Positions 8,450 through 17,500 of a stretch of DNA of 64,000 bases are shown here, piece by piece (position 1 is the stretch's first letter; each line of letters begins with the position of its first letter). The stretch is from assembly GCF_001468465.1 (NCBI RefSeq), contig NZ_LNSA01000015.1, forward strand, positions 1 through 64,000. Reading direction: 5' to 3'. The notes under the pieces are model-generated. The model saw only the letters and a program-made list of their open reading frames with translations. It did not search any database and was not told the origin of the DNA. Origin of the DNA: Sphingopyxis sp. H115 (lineage in GTDB: Bacteria > Pseudomonadota > Alphaproteobacteria > Sphingomonadales > Sphingomonadaceae). Both the position numbers and the translations under genes were made by a program.

Positions 8450-9748
8450 ATGACTTCGCCCATCGCCTCCGTCACCGGCCGCCAGCTATGGGACTCGCGC
8501 GGGCGGCCCACGGTCGAGGCCGAAGTCAAGCTCGCCTCGGGCGCCGTCGGCCGCGCCATTGCGCCCGCGGGCGCTTCGCGCGGCGCGCATGAGGCGATCG
8601 ACCTGCGCGATGGAGGCGCCGCGTTCGGCGGTTTCGGGGTCGCTCGCGCCGTCGCGGGGATCGGATCGGAGATCGCGGGCTCGATAGCCGGGATGGACGC
8701 CCATGATCAGGCGGCGGTCGACGCGGCGCTCTGCGCGCTCGACGGAACCCCGAACAAGGCGCGGCTTGGCGCGAACGCGGTCGTTGCGGTATCGATGGCG
8801 GTGCTTCACGCCGCCGCCGCCGATGCGCGGTTGCCGCTATGGCGCTATCTCGCGGGCGACGCGAAAGTCCGTATCCCGCTCCCCGAAATCCAGATTTTCG
8901 GCGGCGGCGCGCACGCCGGGCGGCGTACCGATGTGCAGGACTTCATGATCATGTGCCCCACGGCAGACAGCTTCCGTCGCGCACTCGAAATCACCGACGA
9001 TGTCTATCGCGCCGCGGGCAGGCTGATGGAGGGCAAGGGGCCGCTGTCGGGCGTCGCCGACGAAGGCGGCTGGTGGCCCAATTTCGCGTCGAACGAGGAT
9101 GCGCTCGACACGCTGACGAAGGCGATCGATGCGAGCGGCTACCGTGCGGGCGAGGATGTCTTCATCTCGCTCGACATTGCTGCCAACGAACTCGGCGACG
9201 CCTCGGGCTACGGTCTCGCGCTCGACGACGGCCGCCTGACGAGCGAGGCGATGGCCGCGCGCATCGTCGAATGGGCGGGCCGTTATCCGATCCTGTCGAT
9301 CGAGGATCCGGCAGGGCAGGACGACTGGACGGCGATGGCCGCAGTCACCGCCGCGATCGGCGACAAGGTGCAGATCATCGGCGACGATGTGCTCGTCACC
9401 AACGCCGAACGCGTGGCCCGCGCCGGCGACGCGGGGGTGTGCAACGCCGCGCTGATCAAGGTCAACCAGGTCGGCACCGTGACCGAAGCCAAGGCCGCGC
9501 TCGACGCCGCCGTGGCGCGTCGATGGGGTACGATCGTGTCGGCGCGTTCGGGCGAGAGCGAGGATGTCACGATCGCGCACCTCGCGACGGGCTGGAACGC
9601 CGGACAGCTCAAGGTCGGCAGTTTCACCCGCTCCGAACGCATGGCGAAGTGGAACGAGATGCTCCGGATCGAGGAAGCAATGGGCGCCGATGCCGAATTT
9701 GCGGGCTTCTCCGCCTTCGCCGGTTCGATCGGCCGGGTCGCGGCATGA
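8450..9748 (+). CDS. Divergent enolase paralogue
   Basis: The 432-residue protein is an enolase-superfamily member of the phosphopyruvate-hydratase type along its whole length: GRQLWDSRGRPTVEAEV start, GASRGAHEA loop, H155, DEGG with E205, SIEDP, GDDVLVTN, the LIKVNQVGTVTE lysine and the final KVGSFTRSER. Two normally invariant positions differ: the glutamate of the QEF motif is Asp164 (VQDFM), and the histidine of SHRSGE is Ala365 (SARSGE). It is therefore probably not the glycolytic enolase. ATG 8450 follows the kinase stop by one base and its stop overlaps the next start (ATGA). Likely role: dehydration of a 2-phospho-hydroxyacid or a related compound, not proven. Confidence 0.85.
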   Translation: MTSPIASVTGRQLWDSRGRPTVEAEVKLASGAVGRAIAPAGASRGAHEAIDLRDGGAAFGGFGVARAVAGIGSEIAGSIAGMDAHDQAAVDAALCALDGTPNKARLGANAVVAVSMAVLHAAAADARLPLWRYLAGDAKVRIPLPEIQIFGGGAHAGRRTDVQDFMIMCPTADSFRRALEITDDVYRAAGRLMEGKGPLSGVADEGGWWPNFASNEDALDTLTKAIDASGYRAGEDVFISLDIAANELGDASGYGLALDDGRLTSEAMAARIVEWAGRYPILSIEDPAGQDDWTAMAAVTAAIGDKVQIIGDDVLVTNAERVARAGDAGVCNAALIKVNQVGTVTEAKAALDAAVARRWGTIVSARSGESEDVTIAHLATGWNAGQLKVGSFTRSERMAKWNEMLRIEEAMGADAEFAGFSAFAGSIGRVAA

Positions 9749-10665
9749 TCGTCCTTCACGCACGCCCGAGTCCGGGTTTCCGCGAGGCCGTCGATGCGAT
9801 CTTCGGCGCCGGCGTCGTCGTGCATGCCGATGAATCTGCGCCGCTCGACGCGGTGGCGGGCGAGATCACCGCGCTGCTCCATGTGCTCACCCCGGTGACC
9901 GCCGACTTCATCGCTTCGGCGCCGAAACTGAAGCTGATCCAGAAGCTCGGTGTCGGGGTGAACACGATCGCGCTCGACGCTGCCCGCGACCACGGTGTCG
10001 CAGTGTGCAACATGCCCGGTACGAACAGTCAGGCGGTCGCCGAAATGGCGTTGTCGCTGATGATGGCGGTGCTGCGCCGCACCTGCTTCTTCGACGCGCG
10101 CACGCGAGCGGGAGAGGGCTGGACCGCTGACCCGTCCGAACTCGATCAGGTCGGCGAGATCGGCGGGCGTACTATCGGCCTCGTCGGCTTCGGCAATTCG
10201 GCGCAATTGCTCGCGCCCGCGCTCGCCGCGCTCGGCGCAGAAGTCGCCTACACCGCGCGCAGTCCGCGCGACGTGCCCTATGAATATTTGCCGCTCGACG
10301 ACCTGCTCGCCACCAGCGACATCGTCTCGCTGCACATGCCGCTTACCGACGCGACGCGCGGGAGCATCGATCCTTTCGCAATGAAGAAGGGCGCGGTGCT
10401 GGTGAACACCGCGCGCGGCGAACTGGTTGACGAGGCGAAGTTGGTTGAGGCGCTCACCAGCGGCCACCTGCGCGGCGCAGGCCTCGACGTCTTCGCCGAG
10501 GAGCCGCTGCCGCGCGGCAATCCTTTGCTCGGCCTGCCCAACGCGGTGCTCGCCCCCCACATCGCCTGGCTCACTCCCGAAACGCTCGTGCGAAGCCTGA
10601 CGGTGGCTCACGAAAATTGCCGACGCCTCGCTGCCCGCGAACCGCTCCTGCATCAGGTGGTCTAA
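9745..10665 (+). CDS. D-2-hydroxyacid dehydrogenase (NAD-dependent)
   Basis: The 306-residue protein resembles phosphoglycerate/hydroxypyruvate dehydrogenases. Seen: Rossmann loop GLVGFGNSA near residue 148 (the third glycine of GxGxxG is replaced), catalytic Arg in NTARGELVDE near 225, Glu in DVFAEEP and the catalytic His in APHIAWLTPE near 272. The family oxidises or reduces D-2-hydroxy acids with NAD(P). Its ATG overlaps the enolase stop by four bases and its stop overlaps the next gene by one base, so translation is tightly coupled. It probably handles a 2-oxo or 2-hydroxy acid made by the same module. Confidence 0.88.
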   Translation: MIVLHARPSPGFREAVDAIFGAGVVVHADESAPLDAVAGEITALLHVLTPVTADFIASAPKLKLIQKLGVGVNTIALDAARDHGVAVCNMPGTNSQAVAEMALSLMMAVLRRTCFFDARTRAGEGWTADPSELDQVGEIGGRTIGLVGFGNSAQLLAPALAALGAEVAYTARSPRDVPYEYLPLDDLLATSDIVSLHMPLTDATRGSIDPFAMKKGAVLVNTARGELVDEAKLVEALTSGHLRGAGLDVFAEEPLPRGNPLLGLPNAVLAPHIAWLTPETLVRSLTVAHENCRRLAAREPLLHQVV

Positions 10666-11357
10666 TGTCACTTCCAATCGTCCTTATCACTGGCCAGCTC
10701 CTGACCGACGCCGTCTGGCAGCCGCTGCTCGACGCCTGGCCCGACCGCGACATCATCGTCGCTGACAACCAGAGCGACGACACGATCAAGGGCTTCGCGC
10801 AGCGTCTCCTCGACAATGCCCCGCCCAAATTCGCGCTTATCGCCCACGCCATGGGCGGCTTCATCGCTTTCGAAGTGATGCGCAGCGCACCTGAGCGTAT
10901 CGTCAAACTTGCACTGATCTCGACGCTCGCCTCGGCCGACGGGCCGGCGCAGACCGCGCGGCGGCAAGGCTATATCGACCTTGTTGAGAGTGGCAATTTC
11001 GATCAGGTCGTCGAGGAGCGCATCCCGATCCTCTTCCCCGAAGAAAAGCGGAATGACACCCGCCTGCTCGGCATTGCGCGGCAGATGGCGGCCGATACCG
11101 GCGCGGACACCTTCCTCGCCCAGCAGCGCGCGATCATGGCGCGCATCGACAGCCGCCTGCGGCTCGGCGAGATTGCGGTACCGACGCTGCTTGTGTGGGG
11201 CGAGCAGGACGGGATCACCAGCCGCGCGCATCATGACGAAATCTTGGACGCGATCCCCGGGGCAAGGCTTGAGGTGATCGCGGGGGCGGGGCATCTACCG
11301 ACCGTCGAGGTGCCCGAGGTGGTCGTGCCGTTGCTGGCGGCGTTTATCGACGCCTGA
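10665..11357 (+). CDS. Alpha/beta-hydrolase-fold protein lacking the nucleophile serine
   Basis: The 230-residue protein has a normal small alpha/beta-hydrolase layout, with an acid in WGEQDGIT and the histidine in GAGHLPTVE. The nucleophile elbow, however, reads AHAMGG where GHSMGG is expected, so Ala62 replaces the catalytic serine (codon GCC). It cannot form the usual acyl-enzyme. It may catalyse a non-hydrolytic step or bind a ligand. ATG 10665 shares one base with the dehydrogenase stop (TAATG), and this is the last gene of the six-gene run, followed by a terminator hairpin. Confidence 0.8.
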   Translation: MSLPIVLITGQLLTDAVWQPLLDAWPDRDIIVADNQSDDTIKGFAQRLLDNAPPKFALIAHAMGGFIAFEVMRSAPERIVKLALISTLASADGPAQTARRQGYIDLVESGNFDQVVEERIPILFPEEKRNDTRLLGIARQMAADTGADTFLAQQRAIMARIDSRLRLGEIAVPTLLVWGEQDGITSRAHHDEILDAIPGARLEVIAGAGHLPTVEVPEVVVPLLAAFIDA

Positions 11358-11371
11358 TCGTCAGTGTTTCA

Positions 11372-11414
11372 CGGCGAAAGCCGGGGTCCAGTACCCCCTC
11401 CCCGGCTTTCGCCG
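11372..11414. terminator. Inverted repeat between convergent genes, likely bidirectional terminator
   Basis: CGGCGAAAGCCGGGG at 11372-11386 pairs perfectly with CCCCGGCTTTCGCCG at 11400-11414 around a 13-base loop. It lies between the stops of two convergent genes. There is no long T-run, so it may act with other factors or be a member of a dispersed palindrome family. Confidence 0.65.
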
Positions 11415-11431
11415 GGGAACATTATGGACCG

Positions 11432-12490
11432 CTATTTGAGCTCCGCCCGCACCAGCGCGGTCCCGTCGATCATCGCTTTCAGCTTGGCCTGGCTATGCTC
11501 GCGGCTATGATATTTCATCCCGCAATCGGGCGCGATCCACAGCCGCTCGGCGTCGACATAGCGCAGCGCCTCGCGGATGCGGCCCGCGACCACCTCTGGC
11601 GTCTCGACCTCGGGGATCGACAGGTCGAGGACGCCGTACATGATCGTCTTGGACGGCAGTTCGGCAAGGATCGCGGGGTCGAGTCCCGGCTGCGCGGCCT
11701 CGATCGAAATCACATCGATTGCCGAGGCTTCGAGTTCGGCAAGGAAGTCATAGGCCTTGGGCTTCGGGCCCGTCGCGCCCGCGCCATGATGCACCATCGC
11801 GTAACCGAAGCAGATGTGCAGCGCGGTCGTCCCATCGACGCCGTCGAGCGCGCGGTTGATCGCTTCGATCGCATAACTGTTCGCCTCGGCGGCGCGCGCC
11901 TGCAGATAGGGTTCATCGAGCTGGACGACGTCGACGCCTGCAGCGAACAGATCCTTCACTTCGGCATTGACCGCATCGGCATAGTCCATCGCGAGTGCGC
12001 GCAGGTCGGGATAATAGCCATTCTCGGCCTGCTGGGTCATCGTGAAGGGGCCGGGCAGGGTGAGCTTCACCGGCTTGGTCGAATGGCGACGCAGGAAGGC
12101 GGCGTCCTGCGCCTCGATCGGCGCTACGCGGCGGATCGGGCCCGAGACGAGCGGTACCGGGTTGGCGTTGCCGGTGCGGTCGATCGCGGTACCATGCTTC
12201 TCGGTATCGATCCCCGACAGCGCGGTCGCGAGTCGGTTCGAGTAACTTTCGCGTCGCATCTCGCCGTCGCCGACAATGTCGATGCCGAGTTCCTCCTGTT
12301 CGCGGATCGCCATCAGCGTCGCGGCTTCCTGCGCGTCAGCGAGCCAGGGTTGAGGGATGCGCCACAGCGTCTCGGCGCGCACACGTGGGGGCAGGCTGGC
12401 GTTCAAACGCTCGCGGTCGATCAGCCAGTCGGGCTGGGGGTAGCTTCCGACGATCGTCGTCGGCAATATGGGGTGGTCGAACAAGGCCAA
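11432..12490 (-). CDS. MetE-like (cobalamin-independent methionine synthase C-terminal domain) protein
   Basis: The 352-residue protein is a single UROD/MetE barrel. Full MetE is about 750 residues, so only the catalytic half is present. It starts HPILPTTIVGSYPQPDW, and the zinc ligands are suggested by the His-x-Cys of LHICFGYAM and the late cysteine in IAPDCGMKYHSREH. Stand-alone members include methyltransferases and the epoxyalkane:CoM transferase group, which activate a thiol with zinc; the acceptor here is unknown. TTG 12490 has GAGAGGA upstream. It is divergent from the second acyl-CoA ligase, with box D between them. Confidence 0.8.
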   Translation of the reverse strand: MALFDHPILPTTIVGSYPQPDWLIDRERLNASLPPRVRAETLWRIPQPWLADAQEAATLMAIREQEELGIDIVGDGEMRRESYSNRLATALSGIDTEKHGTAIDRTGNANPVPLVSGPIRRVAPIEAQDAAFLRRHSTKPVKLTLPGPFTMTQQAENGYYPDLRALAMDYADAVNAEVKDLFAAGVDVVQLDEPYLQARAAEANSYAIEAINRALDGVDGTTALHICFGYAMVHHGAGATGPKPKAYDFLAELEASAIDVISIEAAQPGLDPAILAELPSKTIMYGVLDLSIPEVETPEVVAGRIREALRYVDAERLWIAPDCGMKYHSREHSQAKLKAMIDGTALVRAELK

Positions 12491-12521
12491 TCCTCTCGAT
12501 TTTTAGGCTGGCCAAACATTT

Positions 12522-12537
12522 GCTTAGTATTCTATCT
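12522..12537. promoter_or_regulatory. Operator-like box D (GCTTAG-TATT-CTATCT)
   Basis: A variant of the box in the divergent gap, 31 bases from the MetE-like start and 33 bases from the acyl-CoA ligase start. One operator could therefore control both directions. Confidence 0.65.
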
Positions 12538-12570
12538 AATTCAAGTCGAAACGATGGTTGGGAGAGCAAA

Positions 12571-14136
12571 ATGATCGATCTGGAGGCCATCCGGACGCTG
12601 GCGGACATTCCGGCGGCACAGGCGAAATTGCGGGGACAGGCGGCCGCAGTGAAATTCGGAGACCGCGAGACGAGTTTTGCCGAACTCGATGCGCGCTCGA
12701 ACCGCGTCGCGCACGCGCTGGCCGCTTCGGGCATCGCGCCCGGCGACCGCGTGTCGGCGCTGACCAAGAACCACGACAGCTGGTATCCGCTCTTCTTCGG
12801 CACCGCGCGGGCGCGCGCCTGTTTCGCGCCGATCAACTGCCGCCTCGCACCGGCCGAGATCGGCTTCATCCTCGGCGATGCCGGACCCAAGCTGCTGTTC
12901 GTTGGCGAGGATTTCTTCGATTGCGCGCTCGCGGCAGTGGAAGGCCTTGCTTCGCCGCCGCGCCTGATCGCGCTTTATGGCGATCACCCCGGGTTCGAGC
13001 CGTTCGGCGCCTGGCTCGGCGCGGCGTCCGACGCTGCGCTCGCCGATCCGCCGCAACTCGCCGACGATGTGCTCCAGCTCTACACCAGCGGAACGACGGG
13101 GTTGCCCAAGGGGGTCGTACTGACCAACGCCAATTATCGTACCTTCCTTGAAGCGGCGACCGAGGTTGACGGCTTCGCTTATGGCGAGGACGAGACGGTG
13201 ATGATCGTCATGCCGCTATTCCATGTCGCGGGCACGAACGTCAGCTTTTCGGGGTTGGCGCAGGGCGGGCGCCTTGTCCTCGTCAAGGACTTCACCGCCG
13301 CCGACGCGGTGCAGATGATGCGTGAGGAAAATGTCGCGCACGCCTTCCTCGCGCCTGCAATGATCCAGATGATGCTGATCCAGCCCGATGCGGACGGCGC
13401 GCCCTATCCGCAGCTCAAGTCGATCGCCTATGGCGCCTCGCCAATCGCCGCGGATGTGCTGCGCCGCGCGCGGGCGACCTTCGGCTGCGACTTCGTGCAA
13501 TTCTACGGCATGACCGAATCCGCCGGCGGCGGCTCCTATCTGTCGCCGGCCGCCCATGATTTGCCTGGCAAGCTGACCTCGTGCGGCAAGCCGTGGCCGG
13601 GCGCCGCGATGGCCATCCTCGATGGCGAGGGCCGCGTACTCGGTGATGGCGAGATCGGCGAGATTGCGATCCGCGGCGGCATCGTGATGAAGGGCTATTG
13701 GAACCGCGAAAAAGCCACGGAAGAAACGCTCGCGGGCGGCTGGCTGCACACCGGCGACGTCGGATATCGCGACGCCGACGGCTTCTATTATGTCCACGAC
13801 CGTATCAAGGACATGATCGTGTCGGGCGGCGAGAATGTCTATCCGGCCGAGGTCGAGAGTGCGATCATGGGCTGCCCCGGGGTTGCCGACGTCGCTGTGA
13901 TCGGCGTGCCCGACGACAAATGGGGTGAGGGAGTGAAGGCGCTGATCGTGCCCGCCCCGGGCGCGACGCTCGATCCCGCCGACATCGTTGCGTGGGCGCG
14001 CGCGCGCATTGCCGCTTATAAGGTTCCCAAAAGCATTGAGTTCATCGACGCGCTGCCGCGCAACCCGTCGGGCAAGGTGCTGCGCCGGGAACTGCGTGCG
14101 CCCTATTGGGAAGGGCGCGATCGCGCAGTGGGTTAG
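12571..14136 (+). CDS. AMP-forming acyl-CoA synthetase/ligase
   Basis: The 521-residue ANL-superfamily enzyme carries TSGTTGLPKG near residue 171, YGMTESAGG near 312, LHTGDVG near 395, KDMIVSGGENVYP and the C-terminal PSGKVLRREL lysine near 501. It activates a carboxylic acid to its CoA thioester. ATG 12571 is chosen because GGGAGAG precedes it; longer in-frame forms would cross box D. It appears monocistronic. It is only moderately similar to the ligase at 4687, so the cluster has two ligases that may act on different acids or different ends of the pathway. Confidence 0.9.
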   Translation: MIDLEAIRTLADIPAAQAKLRGQAAAVKFGDRETSFAELDARSNRVAHALAASGIAPGDRVSALTKNHDSWYPLFFGTARARACFAPINCRLAPAEIGFILGDAGPKLLFVGEDFFDCALAAVEGLASPPRLIALYGDHPGFEPFGAWLGAASDAALADPPQLADDVLQLYTSGTTGLPKGVVLTNANYRTFLEAATEVDGFAYGEDETVMIVMPLFHVAGTNVSFSGLAQGGRLVLVKDFTAADAVQMMREENVAHAFLAPAMIQMMLIQPDADGAPYPQLKSIAYGASPIAADVLRRARATFGCDFVQFYGMTESAGGGSYLSPAAHDLPGKLTSCGKPWPGAAMAILDGEGRVLGDGEIGEIAIRGGIVMKGYWNREKATEETLAGGWLHTGDVGYRDADGFYYVHDRIKDMIVSGGENVYPAEVESAIMGCPGVADVAVIGVPDDKWGEGVKALIVPAPGATLDPADIVAWARARIAAYKVPKSIEFIDALPRNPSGKVLRRELRAPYWEGRDRAVG

Positions 14137-14517
14137 GAGAGCCCCCTATGGGGCGAGTTTCTGGCAGCCGCTTGTGCCGGCGTCTAAAGCTCAGTAAAGT
14201 TTGGCGTTGCGCGCCGGCCGATTTGACGCCTGTCCGCAATCGGTCGCCGGCTGCCGGCTGCCGGCTGGACCGAATTGCCCGACTCTCGTTCGCTCTGAAC
14301 CGAGCCGCACGAAAAGGGCCAATACAGGACGCTCAGCTCCTTAAGCCCTGACAGAATTTCCGGAGTTATAGGGTCGCATTCCATTTCCCGGAGAGGACCG
14401 CGCGCTCGAACGAAATAGGATTTTTCCTATCTTTCCTACAATATTTGTTCTCTTTACGTTCCAAATCGAATCGGCTCCATCCCTGATCTAACCTGCTGAT
14501 TCGAAAGAGGAACACCA
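14137..14517. other. Non-coding gap, AT-richer leader of the repeat protein
   Basis: About 380 bases without a credible gene. The last 120 bases are clearly more AT-rich than the surroundings, with ATAGGA-TTTT-TCCTAT at 14415-14430 and runs of T-rich sequence, followed by AGAGGAA before the ATG at 14518. It probably holds the promoter and any control site of the large repeat protein. No operator box of the catabolic type occurs here. Confidence 0.5.
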
Positions 14518-17500
14518 ATGACTATTTCGACCTTTACCTTTTCCAACGCCACTGGCCCCTATGCGCCCTCCCAAACCGATGGCGGCGTGACCGCGCACCA
14601 CTTTGCGATATCGGGTTCGGGCGCGACCTTTGACGGCACATATTTAAACCTTCCGGCGGGCACCTACCTGACCGCAGGCATCGCAGATATCACCCTACCG
14701 ACCGATGCCGATCCGGCGAAAACCCAGACCCCCGAGGAACTCACTCTCGAATATGTCGGCATCCTGCCGGCGGATGAGAGCCCGCTAGTGTCGCTCTTCG
14801 ATTATGGCGATGGCCGCATCGACCTTTACGCGCACTGGGATAGCGGCCGCCTGCGCGCCAATTTCGAGCGCAACGGCACCACAGCGATGATCGACAGCAT
14901 CGGAGGGCTTTCGACGACCGCCGAAGAGCGCGTCGGATTGCGCTATGTCGACGATCCCTCCGGTGTCGGCGGGACGGTAACGTTCCTCCGTAACGGCGTC
15001 GTGTTCGGTCCCAGCCAGGCGCTCGCCTTCAAACCGCGGCTCACGCCCGATTCGACGCTCGAGTGCAACGCATCGCTAGGCAACACCGCGAACAGCCGTG
15101 CCCAGAAGGTCCGCGAGATCAAACTCACGCTTGGCGCTCAGACGACGACCACCCCACCCGGCGATGGCGGCGGCAATGATGACGGCACGAGCTCGGCCTT
15201 TGCCTTCCCCAATGCATCGGGCCCGTACGCACCGGTGCAGGCCAACGGCGGCGTGACGACGCAGGGTTTTGCCATCTCGGGTTCGGGCGCGACATTCGAC
15301 GGCACTTATCTACAATTGCCGGCCGAAACCTATCTGACCGCAGGAAATGCCGGCATTGCGCTGCCGACGAACAGCGACCCCGCCAAGACGCAGACGCCCG
15401 AGGACATCACCCTCGAATATGTCGGCATCCTGCCGGCCACCAATAGTCCGCTGGTTTCGCTCTATGATTATAACGATGGCGAGATTTCGCTCTATGCGCA
15501 TTGGGACACCGGCCGTCTTCGCGCCAATTTCGAACGCAACGGCACGCGGGCGCAGATCGACAGCATTGGTGGTCTTTCGCTGACGGCGGAGGAACGAGTG
15601 GGTCTGCGCTATGTCGACAATCCGTCGGGCGCGGGCGGCACGATTACCTTCCTGCGGAACGGCGCCGCCTTGGGGGCAAGCCAGACGCTCTCCTTCAAAC
15701 CGCGGATCACGCCCGACGCGGTGCTCGAATGCAACGCCTCGCTCGGCAACACGGCGAATAGCGGCGCGCAGAAGGTCCGTGAGATCAAACTCACCCTCGG
15801 AACGCAGGCGACGACCAATCCTCCCAGTGGAGGCGGCGGTACTTTTACCGTTTATGGCAAGCCCGGAACGCGCTTTCCGCTCGACATACCAGTTTCGGGT
15901 GGCGCCGCGACCTATGCCGTGACGATCCCGTCGGGGCTGTCGGTGCAGGAGCGCGTGACATCTACCGCGCTTATCGACCGGAAATCGGCTTACGCTTTCC
16001 CGAACACCGGACCCGACTTCGCTCCGACGCAGACCAATGACGGCGTCACGTCCAATTCGCTGGAGGTGGTCGGCTTGGGCGCAAGCTTCGACGGCAGCTA
16101 TTTGCGGTTGCCTGCGGGAACCTACCTGACGGCAGGATCGCTGGGGATTAGCCTGCCGACCAGTGCGGATCCCGCAAAAACCCAGACGCCCGTCGTGATC
16201 GAGCTCGAATTCACGGGCATCCTACCCGCCAACCAGAGCCCCCTCGTGTCGCTGTTCGACTATGATGCGGGAGAATTTTCTCTGAACAGCCATTGGGACG
16301 CGGGGCGTCTTCGCCTGACGATGCAGCGCGACGGACAGAGCATCCAGATCGACAGCGTCGGCGGACTTTCGACTATCGCGCAGGAAAGGGTCGGCGTGCG
16401 TTATGACGACAATCCGACCGGCGCGGGCGGGACGATCACCTTCCTGCGCGATGGCATGCCCTTCGGCCCGAGCCAGGCGGTGGCATTCAAACCGCGTATC
16501 ACGCCCGACGCCGAACTCGAACATAACGCCTCGCTCGGCAACACGAGCAATTCGGTCGCGCAGAAGATTGCTAACCTGTCGGTTACGATCGAGATGGCGG
16601 GGCAATCCTATGCTTTCGAGCCCGTGACGTCGGGAACGATCTCGGCCACACAGCTCGAAGCGCTCCATGTCGATGCGACCGGCGTATCGTCGCCGCAGGC
16701 GACAAAGATCATCTCGGTCACGCCGGCAGGCGGCACGGCCTTTACGGTCGATGTGATTGTCGGCCCGGTCGTCGTGTCGGCAGGGCAAGCCTATCGCGCG
16801 GTGCTCGAAAACTGGAGCAGCGGTAGCCGCGTCGACCATCCGCAGGTGCTGGTGATGACGCGCCCGTCGCGCCAGAATTGCCAGTTCGAGGATAGCTTCC
16901 TGCGCGCCAATCAAGCGCCGTGGATGGAGTGTCTTCCCGAAGGCTCCGCGCCGACGATTGCCGGAATCGCCTATTATTGCGAGGCGATCCGGTCGGGCAG
17001 CTATGTCCAATTCCAGTTCGGTTATGACTGGACCGCGGTGTCGATGCCCGACAATCCGTTCGGCGATCCGGCGGGCAAGGACAGCTATATGGTCCCGCAC
17101 AAATGGCGCATCGAAGATCAGGCGGGCAATGTGTTGGCGACCGTCGAACGTCCTGATGGCGGACCGCTCAACGGCACCGACATCCCGCGGATTTTCTCGG
17201 GCAGCTATGACGGCAACGGCGCCGCCATCACGAATGCGACGAACAGATGGTATCCGCATGGCACCGTCCGGTCCGGCGTGATCTGGCGTTCGGGCGCGCC
17301 CGGCGCATACGACCAGGCGACAATCGACGCCAATCTGCCCCGCTATGACGCGTCGGTTCCCTATGGGTCGCACACCCATTATTCGAGCAACGGCTTCGAT
17401 GTCCGGCTGTTCGGATCGGACGGGTTCAATGGATTCGGCAACACGCGGGTCATGCCCTATCAGCCGACGAACCATGCGACGCTTGTTCCGCAGGCGGGGG

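Noticed and set aside
8450-9748. Glycolytic enolase (eno)
   Set aside because: Two invariant catalytic positions differ and the context is catabolic, so the symbol eno is not given.
7477-10665. A phosphonate-type biosynthetic gene set, because enolase- and dehydrogenase-like enzymes occur in such pathways
   Set aside because: No phosphoenolpyruvate mutase or phosphonopyruvate decarboxylase is present in the window.
14530-16593. CRISPR-like repeat pattern
   Set aside because: The units are long, coding and frame-preserving, so they are protein domain repeats.
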